Shown here piece after piece: positions 32,699 to 42,056 of a DNA stretch of 64,000 nt (positions are counted from its first letter, which is position 1; each line of letters opens with the position of its first letter). Under the pieces are notes generated by a model that saw only the letters and a program-made list of their open reading frames with translations, was not told the origin of the DNA and made no database searches. The DNA comes from Streptosporangium becharense (GTDB lineage Bacteria > Actinomycetota > Actinomycetes > Streptosporangiales > Streptosporangiaceae): assembly GCF_014204985.1 (NCBI RefSeq), contig NZ_JACHMP010000001.1, positions 5,642,001 through 5,706,000 on the forward strand, written 5' to 3'. Both the position numbers and the translations under genes were made by a program.

Positions 32699-34107
32699 GC
32701 GGCGCCGGAACCTTCCTCGGCATGCCCGCCTTCCCGCACAACGCCGCGGCGGCCGTGCAGGACTCCCAGCTCAGGTTCAACCTCCGTAAAGCCACCCACA
32801 CCATCCGCGGCAAGCGGGCCGCCGTGGTCGGGGAACTGCCCGACTGGGCCGAACTGCGCCGGGCGGGCAAGGAGATCAAGGACCACACCCTGCGCCACCT
32901 CGACCGCTACCTGCTCCAACTGGAGGAGGCGGTCACCGCGGCGGGCGGCCACGTCCACTGGGCGTCCGACGCCAAGGAGGCCAACCGGATCGTCGCCGAC
33001 CTCGTCAAGGCGACCGGCGAGACCAGTGTGGTCAAGGTCAAGTCGATGGCCACCCAGGAGATCGGCCTCAACGAGGCGCTCCAGGAGGAGGGCATCACCG
33101 CCTACGAGACCGACCTCGCCGAGCTGATCGTCCAGCTCGGCGACGACTGGCCCTCCCACATCCTGGTCCCCGCGATCCACCGCAACCGCGCGGAGATCCG
33201 CGAGATCTTCCAGGAGAAGATGGCCGAGTGGGGCCGCGCGGCGCCCGAGGAGCTGACCGACGAGCCCCGTGCTCTCGCCGAGGCGGCCCGGCTCCACCTG
33301 CGCGAGCGCTTCCTGTCCACCAAGGTCGCGGTCTCCGGGGCCAACTTCATGATCGCCGAGACCGGCACGCTCGTGGTCCTGGAATCCGAGGGCAACGGCC
33401 GCATGTGCCTGACCCTGCCCGAGACGCTGATCAGCGTGGTCGGCGTCGAGAAGCTGCTGCCGACCTGGCGGGACCTGGAGGTCTTCCTCCAGTTGCTGCC
33501 CCGCAGCTCCACCGGCGAGCGGATGAACCCCTACACCTCGACCTGGACCGGCGCCACCGAGGGCCAGGAGTTCCACCTGGTGCTGCTCGACAACGGCCGC
33601 ACGGACGTGCTGGCCGACGAGGTCGGCCGCCAGGCGCTGCGCTGCATCCGCTGCTCGGCCTGCCTGAACGTCTGCCCCGTCTACGAGCGCGCCGGCGGGC
33701 ACGCGTACGGCTCCGTCTACCCCGGCCCGATCGGCGCTATCCTCACCCCGCAGCTGCGCGGCACGGCCTCCGCCATCGACGCGTCGCTGCCCTACGCCTC
33801 AAGCCTCTGCGGCGCCTGCTTCGAGGCGTGCCCGGTCGCCATCGACATCCCTGAGGTCCTGGTGCACCTGCGCGGCAAGGTCCGCCACGCGCGCGCCGAG
33901 CGGCTGGGCATGCGCGCGGCCGGGTGGATCTTCGACCGGCCCTCCCGGCTGGCCCGCGTCCAGCGCCTCGGCGGGCGCCTGCGCAGGTTCGTCCCCGGCC
34001 GCCTGCCCGGCCCGCTGTCGGCCTGGACCGACACCCGCGAGATCCCCGACATCCCCGCCGAGTCCTTCCGCGACTGGTGGAACCGCACGGACGGAGGAGC
34101 CCGATGA
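32695..34107 (+). CDS. lutB: LutB-type lactate utilisation Fe-S protein
   Basis: A 470-residue subunit with an LUD domain (KSMATQEIGLN, SGANFMIAETGTLVVLESEGN) followed by two ferredoxin-like clusters: CIRCSACLNVCPVY (about 316-329) and CGACFEACPVAI (about 371-382). Both are complete for [4Fe-4S]. Overlaps lutA and lutC by four bases each. Confidence 0.95.
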   Translation: MSGAGTFLGMPAFPHNAAAAVQDSQLRFNLRKATHTIRGKRAAVVGELPDWAELRRAGKEIKDHTLRHLDRYLLQLEEAVTAAGGHVHWASDAKEANRIVADLVKATGETSVVKVKSMATQEIGLNEALQEEGITAYETDLAELIVQLGDDWPSHILVPAIHRNRAEIREIFQEKMAEWGRAAPEELTDEPRALAEAARLHLRERFLSTKVAVSGANFMIAETGTLVVLESEGNGRMCLTLPETLISVVGVEKLLPTWRDLEVFLQLLPRSSTGERMNPYTSTWTGATEGQEFHLVLLDNGRTDVLADEVGRQALRCIRCSACLNVCPVYERAGGHAYGSVYPGPIGAILTPQLRGTASAIDASLPYASSLCGACFEACPVAIDIPEVLVHLRGKVRHARAERLGMRAAGWIFDRPSRLARVQRLGGRLRRFVPGRLPGPLSAWTDTREIPDIPAESFRDWWNRTDGGAR

Positions 34108-34766
34108 CCGCCGGAGCACCCGCCGACCCCCGGCCCGCGGCCGAGATCGGCACGGGGACGAGCGCGAACAGCAGGGAGCGGATCCTGGCCCGGATCCGCT
34201 CGGCCGTCGCCGGAGCCCCCGACGCGCCGATCACCCGCTCCTACCGCACCTCCCCGGAGGCGACGGATGTGATCGGGCTGTTCGCCGAGCGGGTGGCCGA
34301 CTACCGGGCCGTCGTGCACGTGGTGGACGGCTCCGAGGCGGCCGCGACGATCAGGGCGGCCATGGCCCGGCAGGGCGCCGTCCGGCTGGTCGTCCCGGAC
34401 GGCCTGCCCGCCGAGTGGGCCCCGGACGATCCGGTCGCCGACGACCCGCGGCTCACCGCGGCGGAACTGGACGCGGTCGACGGAGTGATCACCGGATGCG
34501 CGGTGGGCATCGCCGAGACCGGGACGATCGTCCTGGACGCGGGGCCGGGCCAGGGACGCCGCGCGCTGACCCTGGTGCCCGACTACCACCTGTGCGTCGT
34601 ACGCGCGGACCAGATCGTCGCGGGCGTCCCCGAGGCCGTCGCCCGGCTCGACCCGGCCAGACCCCTGACCTGGATCAGCGGGCCCTCGGCGACCAGTGAC
34701 ATCGAGCTGAACCGGGTCGAGGGCGTGCACGGCCCGCGCACCCTCGAGGTGGTCGTCGTCCGCTGA
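34104..34766 (+). CDS. lutC: LutC-type LUD-domain protein
   Basis: A 220-residue LUD-domain subunit: ITGCAVGIAETGTIVLDAG and a C-terminal ISGPSATSDIELNRVEGVHG, which is the most conserved LutC block. Last gene of the lutABC operon; a strong hairpin begins four bases after its stop. No lactate permease gene is in the window. Confidence 0.94.
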   Translation: MTAGAPADPRPAAEIGTGTSANSRERILARIRSAVAGAPDAPITRSYRTSPEATDVIGLFAERVADYRAVVHVVDGSEAAATIRAAMARQGAVRLVVPDGLPAEWAPDDPVADDPRLTAAELDAVDGVITGCAVGIAETGTIVLDAGPGQGRRALTLVPDYHLCVVRADQIVAGVPEAVARLDPARPLTWISGPSATSDIELNRVEGVHGPRTLEVVVVR

Positions 34767-34769
34767 ACC

Positions 34770-34815
34770 GGCCGGATCCGCTCCCGGGAGATCGGCTCCG
34801 GGAGCGGATCCGGCC
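34770..34815. terminator. 18-bp perfect hairpin after lutC
   Basis: 34770-34787 pairs without mismatch with 34798-34815 (arm starts GGCCGGATCCGCTCCCGG), loop of ten bases, no T run. It terminates lutABC and probably the convergent DUF2795 gene. Confidence 0.85.
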
Positions 34816-34840
34816 GATCGTCGACCGGGCGGCGCCGGGG

Positions 34841-35266
34841 CTAGTCGCGCTGCTGTTCCCCGCCGAAACCGAGCGCGTCCGCCACGTCCTCCATGTTCTC
34901 GAACGTCCGGTCCGGCAGCGACCGGACGGCGGAGAGCACCGGATCGGGCGCCGACTGCTCCTCCGCGCGGGCGATGAGAGTCGCGCGGTCGGCGGGGAAC
35001 GCGTGGACGCCGCTGATCCACCTGGCCAGGTTGCTGCGGCGGTCCACATCCTCCGGACTCATCCCCTCCGGGGAACCCGGCTCGTGCGCCGGCGGGCGCG
35101 GCGTCGAGGCCAGGTCCTCCTCACCCGGCGCGCCGAGGGGCTCGGGCTCCTTCCACTCCTCCGCGCGGCCGTCGTCCCCGCCCTGCACGATGCCCTGGGT
35201 CTCGTGCTTCTGTTCCTCGTCCAGGCGTCGGCCGTGCTTGGTGCTTCCCCGTTCCATGGTCGTCAT
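34841..35266 (-). CDS. DUF2795 domain protein
   Basis: A 141-residue hydrophilic protein: the first 75 residues are charged and disordered (Glu/Gly/Pro-rich), and residues 80-138 form a DUF2795 module (NLARWISGVHAFPADRATLI then a second half SLPDRTFENMEDVADALGF). Function is unknown. ATG 35266 has GGAG six bases upstream; ATG 35257 is also possible. Confidence 0.75.
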   Translation of the reverse strand: MTTMERGSTKHGRRLDEEQKHETQGIVQGGDDGRAEEWKEPEPLGAPGEEDLASTPRPPAHEPGSPEGMSPEDVDRRSNLARWISGVHAFPADRATLIARAEEQSAPDPVLSAVRSLPDRTFENMEDVADALGFGGEQQRD

Positions 35267-35764
35267 CCCTTTCTCCATCGGACCAGGGGCCTTACCCGCC
35301 CCGCCCGGGGCAAACATCCGGACCACGGCGGGGCGGCCCCGCGTCGCCGGTGAGCCGGTCACCCGCCGGGGTGTCTCGCGTCGCCGGTGAGCCGGTCACC
35401 CTGTCGGGTGGTCCGCGTCGCGGTGAGCCCGGCCGCCCGCCGGCGCGCGCCGCACTGGACCTCTCCCACGAACACGGCTAGCGTCCCAGGGCATGCGACC
35501 CAGACCTCCCGGCTGATCGCGGGCGTGGTGGTGAGCGCCACACCTCCGGCGGTCGGCGCCGCGCCGGCGATCACCGCTGCCCGTCCGGCGCCCGCCCGTT
35601 CACCGCCCGCCCGGCATCTCCTCGTTCGCCGCCCGCCCGTGGCACCCGTTCGAAAATCGCATGACTTTACCCGTCCGTTACCTGTCCACGCCGTGGCATC
35701 ATCGGATATCCTCGCGAGTCGCCACTGCGTATCCCCAGGTCAAGGTCATTGGAGTCCTGTTTCC
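35267..35764. other. 498-base intergenic region before cbiX
   Basis: No convincing gene. The cbiX frame is open upstream but reads Ala/Pro/Arg-rich text unlike any family. A 16-base CGTCGCCGGTGAGCCG unit is repeated directly near 35340 and 35380. An isolated GCCACTG occurs at 35721, but the rest of a cobalamin riboswitch is not recognisable. Confidence 0.45.
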
Positions 35765-36592
35765 ATGAAACCGCCGCTGCTGCTCATCGGGCAGGGCTCG
35801 AACGATGACAGCGGGTCCGCTGAATTCGGTAGGTTCGTCCATCGGCTCCGATGCCGTCTGGACCAGACGGCGGCCGACGTCTCCGGTGGCTACATCGCCA
35901 AGGCCAGACCGCGCCTCAGCGACTCCGTCGCCTCGCTGGTCGCGCGTGGCCACCACCGGATGGTGGTCCAGCCGATGAGCCTCACCGGAGACGTCTGGCT
36001 CGGTGCCGACATCCCCTCCGCGATGGCGCGCGAGCAGGACAAGCACCCCATGCTCACCTGCGACTACGGCCGTCCTCTCGGCTCCGACCCGCGCGTTCTC
36101 GCGCTGCTCGCCGAGCGCCTGGCCGACGCCGCCGCCGAGGTCGCCAGCCTCCGCCTGGTGCCCGCCGCAGCGGGGCCGCTCGACGACGAACCGGAGCGCA
36201 TCGAGATCGGTGAGACAGCCGTGGTCCTGGTCGGCGACGGCTCCACCAACCCCGAGACGAACGCCGACGTGCACCGGGTCTCCCGTCTGTTCTGGGAGAC
36301 CCACGCCCACGAGTACCTGACCGTGGAGACGGCCTTCGTCTCCCTCACCCCACCCGGCGTCCCCGGAGGCATCGAGCGCTGCCGCCGGCTCGGCGCCAGG
36401 CGCGTGATCGTGGTGCCCTACCTGCTGTTCGCCGGCGGCGTGCTCGACCGCGTCTGGGCCCAGGCCATGGCCTACGCCGCGGGCCACCCGGAGCTGGACG
36501 TCCGCTGCGCCGACGTCATCGGCGACTGCGAGGGCCTGGCCGACGTGGTCATCGACCGCTACGAGGAGGCGCTCAGCGGCATCACCTGGTGA
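35765..36592 (+). CDS. cbiX: sirohydrochlorin chelatase (CbiX/SirB type)
   Basis: A 275-residue two-repeat chelatase that inserts cobalt or iron into sirohydrochlorin. LLIGQGSNDDSGSAEF opens the first repeat and VVLVGDGSTNPETNADV the second; VVQPMSLTGDVWLGADIP and VVPYLLFAGGVLDRV carry the corresponding chelatase segments. The usual catalytic His of the first strand (HGS) is replaced here by QGS/DGS, a difference worth noting. ATG 35765 has GGAG ten bases upstream. It leads cobT and the cysG-like gene, so a cobalamin or siroheme role fits. Confidence 0.85.
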   Translation: MKPPLLLIGQGSNDDSGSAEFGRFVHRLRCRLDQTAADVSGGYIAKARPRLSDSVASLVARGHHRMVVQPMSLTGDVWLGADIPSAMAREQDKHPMLTCDYGRPLGSDPRVLALLAERLADAAAEVASLRLVPAAAGPLDDEPERIEIGETAVVLVGDGSTNPETNADVHRVSRLFWETHAHEYLTVETAFVSLTPPGVPGGIERCRRLGARRVIVVPYLLFAGGVLDRVWAQAMAYAAGHPELDVRCADVIGDCEGLADVVIDRYEEALSGITW

Positions 36593-36631
36593 CTCCGCTC
36601 GGTGACCTCGGCGTGACCTTTCACTGGAACT

Positions 36632-36653
36632 CCCCGGAACATCGTTTCCGGGG
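36632..36653 (+). promoter_or_regulatory. hairpin just upstream of cobT
   Basis: CCCCGGAA-CATCGT-TTCCGGGG, an 8-bp perfect stem ending 13 bases before the cobT ATG. It would hide the only G-rich segment before the start, so it could modulate translation, or it may be a weak terminator for cbiX. Confidence 0.4.
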
Positions 36654-36666
36654 GACACTGGATCAC

Positions 36667-37749
36667 ATGACCATCCTTGAGCAGACCATCGCGGCGATCC
36701 GTCCCGCCGACCCGGCGGCCGTCGCCGAGGCCCGCGCGCACCAGGACCGCCTCACCAAGCCGCGGGGTGCCCTCGGCGCGCTGGAGGACGTCGCGGTACG
36801 GCTGGCCGGGGCCTCCGCGGTCAGTCCTCCGCCGCTCCCGACGCCTCCGGCTCTGGCGATCTTCGCCGCCGACCACGGCGTGCACGCTCAGGGAGTGAGC
36901 CCGTGGCCGCAGGAGGTCACGTTGCAGATGGTCGGCAACTTCCTCGCCGGCGGCGCCGTCGCCAACGCCTTCGCCGCCCAGGTCGGCGCCTCGGTGACGG
37001 TCGTGGACGTCGGCGTCGCCGCCGACCTCGACCCCGCACCCGGCCTGAGGATCAGCAAGGTCGCCTACGGCACCGCCGACATGTCCCGCGGGCCCGCGAT
37101 GACCGCCGTGCAGGCGACCGCCGCGCTGGAGGCCGGCATCGCCGTGGCGCGCGACCTCGTCGACGCCGGAGCCCGCTGCCTCGTCACCGGCGACATGGGC
37201 ATCGCCAACACCACCGCCTCGGCGGCGCTGATCTGCGCGTTCACCGGGCACGACGCCGCGGTCGTGACGGGCAGGGGCACCGGTGCCGACGACGAGACCC
37301 TGGCGCGCAAGGTCGCCGTGGTCCGCGAGGCGCTGCGGGTGAACGGGCTGGCCGGTCCGCAGGGCGTCCCCTCGGGAGCGGGCGCGCTGGAGACGCTGGC
37401 CGCGGTCGGCGGCCTGGAGCACGCGGCGATCGCCGGGTTCATCCTGGGCGGGGCGGCGTGCGGGGTGCCGGTGATCCTGGACGGCGTCATCGCGGGATCG
37501 GCGGCCCTCGCGGCGGCCGCGCTGGCACCGGCCGCCGTCGACCACTGTGTGGCGGGGCACCGGTCGGCCGAACCGGGCCACGCCGTCGCGCTCGACCACC
37601 TCGGTCTGCGTCCCCTGGTCGAGCTGGAGCTCCGGCTCGGTGAGGGAACCGGCGGCCTGCTCGCCCACCCGCTGGTCTGCGCCGCGGTCAGGGCCATGCG
37701 GGAGGTGGCGACCTTCGACTCCGCCGGTGTGACCGAGAAGGAGGCCTGA
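36667..37749 (+). CDS. cobT: nicotinate-nucleotide:dimethylbenzimidazole phosphoribosyltransferase
   Basis: A 360-residue CobT that makes alpha-ribazole phosphate for the lower ligand of cobalamin. Marks: LTKPRGALGALEDVAVRLAG, ADHGVHAQGVSPWPQEVT, GDMGIANTTASAAL, GRGTGADDET and the catalytic Glu in RLGEGTGGLLA near the C-terminus. ATG 36667. Length and all motifs are normal. Confidence 0.96.
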   Translation: MTILEQTIAAIRPADPAAVAEARAHQDRLTKPRGALGALEDVAVRLAGASAVSPPPLPTPPALAIFAADHGVHAQGVSPWPQEVTLQMVGNFLAGGAVANAFAAQVGASVTVVDVGVAADLDPAPGLRISKVAYGTADMSRGPAMTAVQATAALEAGIAVARDLVDAGARCLVTGDMGIANTTASAALICAFTGHDAAVVTGRGTGADDETLARKVAVVREALRVNGLAGPQGVPSGAGALETLAAVGGLEHAAIAGFILGGAACGVPVILDGVIAGSAALAAAALAPAAVDHCVAGHRSAEPGHAVALDHLGLRPLVELELRLGEGTGGLLAHPLVCAAVRAMREVATFDSAGVTEKEA

Positions 37750-37902
37750 CCTGGAGAAGGCCCGAGCCCACCCCGCCGGTCGCGGCCGGCCCGCACGTCG
37801 CCCGTGCGGGTACGGGGCAGCGAAGAGACCGCCACCAACCGGTAGGTTTACCTCTTAACACGCCATGCTTCACAATTCTTCGCGAACGGGAGATCTTCCG
37901 CC

Positions 37903-39135
37903 ATGTCGCCCTACCTGCTCGGTCTGCGTCTCTCCGGGCGGCGGGTGCTCGTCGTGGGCGGGGGGCGCGTCGCCCAGCGGCGGGTTCCGGCGCTGCTCGA
38001 CGCCGGTGCCCTGGTCACCATCGTCTCGACGAGTGTCACGCACGCCCTCGACGACCTCATCGCGAGCGGTCGTGTGACCTGGGAAGCCAGGCCGTACCAG
38101 GTCGGTGACGTGGACGGCGCCTGGCTGGTCCAGGCGTGCACCGACGACCGCGCCGTCAACGCCGCGGTGGCGGCCGAGGCCGAGGCCAAGCGGATCTGGT
38201 GCGTGCGCGCCGACGACAGGGACGCCTCGGCGGCCTGGACCCCCGCCAGCGGCAAGGTGGACGAGATCAGCGTCGCGGTCACCGCCGGCGGCGACCCCCG
38301 CCGGGCGGCCGGGATCAGGGACGCCGTCGTCGACGCGCTCCGCGACGGCACGGTCGACGCCCGGCGCAACCGCGCGAAGCCGGTCGGCGTCGCCCTCGTC
38401 GGTGGCGGGCCGGGTGACCCCGCGTTGATCACGGTCCGGGGCCGGCAGTTGCTCGCCCAGGCCGACGTGGTCGTGGCCGACCGCCTCGCCCCCCAGGCCC
38501 TGCTCGACGAGCTGTCCCCGGACGTGGAGCTGATCGACGCCGCCAAGATCCCCTATGGCCGCTACCTGGCCCAGGAGAAGATCAACGAGCTGCTGATCCA
38601 GCACGCGAAGCAGGGCAAGTTCGTCGTCCGGCTCAAGGGCGGCGACCCGTTCGTCTTCGGCCGGGGCGGCGAGGAGATGCTCGCCTGCGCACGCGAGGGC
38701 ATTCCGGTGATCGTGGTCCCCGGGATCACCAGCCCGGTCGCGGTACCCGCCGCGGCGAACGTGCCGGTCACCCACCGCGGGGTGAGCCAGGAATTCCATG
38801 TCGTCTCGGTGCACGTCCCGCCGGGTGACGAGAAGTCCACCGTCGACTGGCCCAACCTGGCGCGATCCGGCGGCACGCTGGTCCTCATGATGGCCGTGGA
38901 ACGGATCGGGGTGATCGCCGAAACGCTGATTCACGAGGGACGTTCGCCGGAAACTCCCGTAATGGTGGTACAGGACGGTACTCTTCCCACCCAGCGAGCT
39001 CTTTACGCCACGCTCTCCACCGTGGCGGAGCGCGTGAGCGCGGCTGGGATCCGGCCACCTGCGATCGTGATCGTCGGCGATGTCGTGAAGGTCGGCCAGG
39101 AGGTCGAGATGGTTCGAGCGGAGCGAGTACCGTGA
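37903..39135 (+). CDS. cysG: siroheme synthase-like: precorrin-2 dehydrogenase plus uroporphyrinogen-III methyltransferase
   Basis: A 410-residue fusion. N-terminal Rossmann domain (VLVVGGGRVAQRRVPALLDA) makes precorrin-2 into sirohydrochlorin; C-terminal SUMT domain (VALVGGGPGDPALITVRG, VRLKGGDPFVFGRGGEE, PGITSPVAVPAAANVPVTHR) methylates uroporphyrinogen III with SAM. Together with CbiX this covers siroheme and early cobalamin synthesis. ATG 37903. Its stop overlaps the GTG of the first GTPase gene, so the tetrapyrrole and GTPase genes share a message. Confidence 0.94.
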   Translation: MSPYLLGLRLSGRRVLVVGGGRVAQRRVPALLDAGALVTIVSTSVTHALDDLIASGRVTWEARPYQVGDVDGAWLVQACTDDRAVNAAVAAEAEAKRIWCVRADDRDASAAWTPASGKVDEISVAVTAGGDPRRAAGIRDAVVDALRDGTVDARRNRAKPVGVALVGGGPGDPALITVRGRQLLAQADVVVADRLAPQALLDELSPDVELIDAAKIPYGRYLAQEKINELLIQHAKQGKFVVRLKGGDPFVFGRGGEEMLACAREGIPVIVVPGITSPVAVPAAANVPVTHRGVSQEFHVVSVHVPPGDEKSTVDWPNLARSGGTLVLMMAVERIGVIAETLIHEGRSPETPVMVVQDGTLPTQRALYATLSTVAERVSAAGIRPPAIVIVGDVVKVGQEVEMVRAERVP

Positions 39136-42056
39136 GGTCGCCTGGTAACGGGCCCCCTCGTCCGGGGGGTCGTGACCCTCGCCCCACCGGCGGCCCGCCG
39201 GAGCCGTCCGGCGACGCGCCGCCGGGTGACGCCGAATCCGCCGGCGAACAGACGGTGACCTTCGGCGCCATCCGCCCCGGCGACGGCGCCCCCAGCGGCC
39301 GCATCCGCCCCCCGGCCGCCGCCGTCTCACGCCCCGATCCCGGTGCCCCGGCGCGGCCGGGCGCTCCGGCACCCGGCCGGTCGTCCGCACCCGGTGGGGC
39401 CGCGGGCGAGGACGCCATGGCGGCGTTCCACGCCGCCGCGGCCGCCGCCCAGGCCACCATCGCGGCCATTACCGCCGCCAAGACCGCCCCCCAGAACTCC
39501 AAGCCCGCCCCTCCGGATCCCACGCCGGCGTCCGCGGTCCCGCACGTCGCGCAGCCGCCGCCGGCGCTCAAGCCCGCCCCCAGGACACCGCCGACCGGCC
39601 CGGCGACGACCGTGCCGGCCACTGGGCCGACCACCGTGCCGGCCACTGGGCCAGCCACCGCACCAGCCACCGCGCCGCCGCTGCGCGCTGGACGGGTGTC
39701 CGATCCGGGCACCGACGTGGCCGAGAAGGCCGAAACCATCACCCGGCCCGTCACCGCCCCCGAAACCGTCATCGGGCCCGTCACCGGGAACGACGGCCCG
39801 GTGAAGGACACCCGGAGCGTGACGGCGTCGGTGGACGCCCGCCGGAAGGCGGTGCCCGGCACCGCGGACGAGGCGGACGGCGAACCCGGGGACGGAAAGG
39901 CGCCCGAAGCCCGGGGAGACGGGCCCGCCGGCGACGGGTCCGTTCAGGACGGGGAAGGCGCCGATGAGGTCGCGGAGGACGTAGCCGTTCAGAACGGCGG
40001 GTCCACGGAGAACATGGAGGCGGAGAACGCGGCCGATCGGGGCGGCGAGCCCGCTGAGGACGTTGTCGCCGAGGACACCGGACCCGCCGAGGACGAGGGA
40101 GTCCAGGACGGTGACCCCGCCGAAGACGTGGCCGAGGGTGACGGGTCCGCGAAGGACGCGGTCGCCCAGGATGACGGGCCCGCCGGGACGATGGTCGCCG
40201 AGGACGCCGGCTCGGCCGGGGACGGGGGCGTCCGGGACGGTGACCACGCCGGGAAGGTTCGGGCTGACGGGCCCGTGAAGGACGGGACGGGCGAAGGCGC
40301 ACAGCAACCCGCCGCCGGAAAAGGGACCGGCCCGGACGCGGAGGAGGGGAAGGCGCGCACCGGGCGGGTGCTCGACACGCCCCTGCCCGACTCCGCCGCC
40401 GAGGCGCTGACCACCGCGCTCGCAGCGGTGCGCGCGGGAGTCACCGACCTCCGCTTCGGCCTCGACCTGCCGGGTGCCGAGGAGGCCAGGCGGGTGCAGG
40501 GCGAGATCCTCGCCCAGCTCGACGACTATGTCGTTCCCAGGGTGCGTACGAGCGCCTCTCCCGCGCTCATCGCCATCGCGGGCTCCACCGGCGCGGGCAA
40601 GTCCACGCTCGTCAACTCCCTGGCCAAGTCCGGGGTCAGCGCGACCGGCGTACGCCGCCCGACCACCGGCACACCGATCCTGGTCTGCCACCCGGACGAC
40701 CACGAGTGGTTCGCCGAAGGCGACCTGCTCGGCGGTCTCCGGCGGCTCGGCGAACCCACCCCCGGGACGACCGGCGGTATCGTGCTCGTCTCCGCGGAGG
40801 ACATCCCTCCCGGCGTGGCCCTGCTCGACACCCCCGACATCGACTCCGTCGTCGAGGAACACCACGAGACCGCCCACCGCATGCTCGACGCGGCCGATCT
40901 GTGGATCTTCGTCACCACCGCCGCCCGGTACGCCGACGCCCCGGCCTGGCGGCTCCTCCGGCTGGCCAAGGAGCGCGGGGCCCGGCTGGCCATCGTGCTC
41001 TCCCGGGTGCCCCCGAGATCCCGAGAGGTGGTCACCAAGCACTTCGTCCGGATGCTCACCGAGTACGGCCTCGGCGAGGTCGACCGGTTCGTGATCAACG
41101 AGGGCAAGGTCACCGACGGCATGCTCCCCGACGACGAGGTCGCCGAGTTACGGCGCTGGCTGACCGAGCTGTCGGTCGACGAGCGGCGCCGCGAGCAGGC
41201 CGTGCGGGCGACCCTGGACGGCGTGCTCAACAGCTTCCGCACCCGCGTCCCCGCCCTCGCCAAGCACATGGAGATGCAGGTCGCCTTCCGGAGGGAGCTG
41301 CGCGGCGATGTGGACGGCGCCTACGCGCGCGCGCTCGCCGGGATCGAACGGAACACCGGGGACGGCTCGCTGCTCCGCGGCGAGGTGCTCGCCCGCTGGC
41401 AGGACTTCGCCGGGTCAGGCGACCTCATGCGAGCTCTGCACCTGCGCAAACCCGGACGCCTGGGGGCCAAGGCCGTCCGGCAGACGCCCGAGCGACTCAC
41501 CGCGCTGAAGGCCGCGCTGCGGGCCGGACTGGAGTCGGTCGTCGTCTCAGCCGCCCAACGGGCCGCGGAGGAGGCCGCCGCGCGCTGGCTGCAGCGTCCC
41601 GGCGCCGAGGAGCTCCTGTCGGCGGTGCCGGGTCTCGGCCACGCCTCCGACGAGATCGCGCGCAGGACCGGCCGTACCGTCGCCGCGTGGCAGGACCACA
41701 TCACCGAACTGATCCGGACCGAGGGCGTGACCAAGAGGTCCGTGGCCCGGGTGATCTCCTTCGACGCGGAGTCGCTGTCGCTGATCCTGACCATCGGGTT
41801 GCTCGGCAACGACTCCACCCCGGTGGAGGGGACCGCGGGCACCCTGCCGGGGCGGCTGGTGCACGCCCTGCTGGGCGCCGAGTCACTGCGCAACATCGGC
41901 GGCAAGGCCCGCAGCGACCTGCGCGCCCGGATCGGCCTGCTCTTCGACGAGGAGATCATGCGCTACGTCCAGGCCCTCGACAGCGCCGGCATCCCCGACG
42001 AAACCGCCGCCACCCGCCTCTACCAGGCAACGTACAACCTTGAGGTCGCCCGATGA
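39132..42056 (+). CDS. dynamin-like GTPase A with long disordered N-terminal arm (DynA-like)
   Basis: A 974-residue protein. Residues 1 to about 415 are low complexity: first Pro/Ala/Thr with repeated TVPATGPTT-type units, then an acidic EDG/DGPAED-rich stretch. The GTPase domain follows: P-loop GSTGAGKST (about 483-491), switch RRPTTGTP, G3 DTPDID, and a helical C-terminal region with no membrane segment. The fold and pairing resemble the Streptomyces DynA/DynB septation proteins; this is inference. It overlaps cysG and the next GTPase gene by four bases each. One TTA codon occurs at 41148. Confidence 0.82.
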   Translation: MRSPGNGPPRPGGRDPRPTGGPPEPSGDAPPGDAESAGEQTVTFGAIRPGDGAPSGRIRPPAAAVSRPDPGAPARPGAPAPGRSSAPGGAAGEDAMAAFHAAAAAAQATIAAITAAKTAPQNSKPAPPDPTPASAVPHVAQPPPALKPAPRTPPTGPATTVPATGPTTVPATGPATAPATAPPLRAGRVSDPGTDVAEKAETITRPVTAPETVIGPVTGNDGPVKDTRSVTASVDARRKAVPGTADEADGEPGDGKAPEARGDGPAGDGSVQDGEGADEVAEDVAVQNGGSTENMEAENAADRGGEPAEDVVAEDTGPAEDEGVQDGDPAEDVAEGDGSAKDAVAQDDGPAGTMVAEDAGSAGDGGVRDGDHAGKVRADGPVKDGTGEGAQQPAAGKGTGPDAEEGKARTGRVLDTPLPDSAAEALTTALAAVRAGVTDLRFGLDLPGAEEARRVQGEILAQLDDYVVPRVRTSASPALIAIAGSTGAGKSTLVNSLAKSGVSATGVRRPTTGTPILVCHPDDHEWFAEGDLLGGLRRLGEPTPGTTGGIVLVSAEDIPPGVALLDTPDIDSVVEEHHETAHRMLDAADLWIFVTTAARYADAPAWRLLRLAKERGARLAIVLSRVPPRSREVVTKHFVRMLTEYGLGEVDRFVINEGKVTDGMLPDDEVAELRRWLTELSVDERRREQAVRATLDGVLNSFRTRVPALAKHMEMQVAFRRELRGDVDGAYARALAGIERNTGDGSLLRGEVLARWQDFAGSGDLMRALHLRKPGRLGAKAVRQTPERLTALKAALRAGLESVVVSAAQRAAEEAAARWLQRPGAEELLSAVPGLGHASDEIARRTGRTVAAWQDHITELIRTEGVTKRSVARVISFDAESLSLILTIGLLGNDSTPVEGTAGTLPGRLVHALLGAESLRNIGGKARSDLRARIGLLFDEEIMRYVQALDSAGIPDETAATRLYQATYNLEVAR

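Noticed and set aside
35721-35727. GCCACTG as part of a cobalamin riboswitch before cbiX
   Set aside because: No other conserved B12-box or core helices are recognisable nearby; a covariance-model search would decide.
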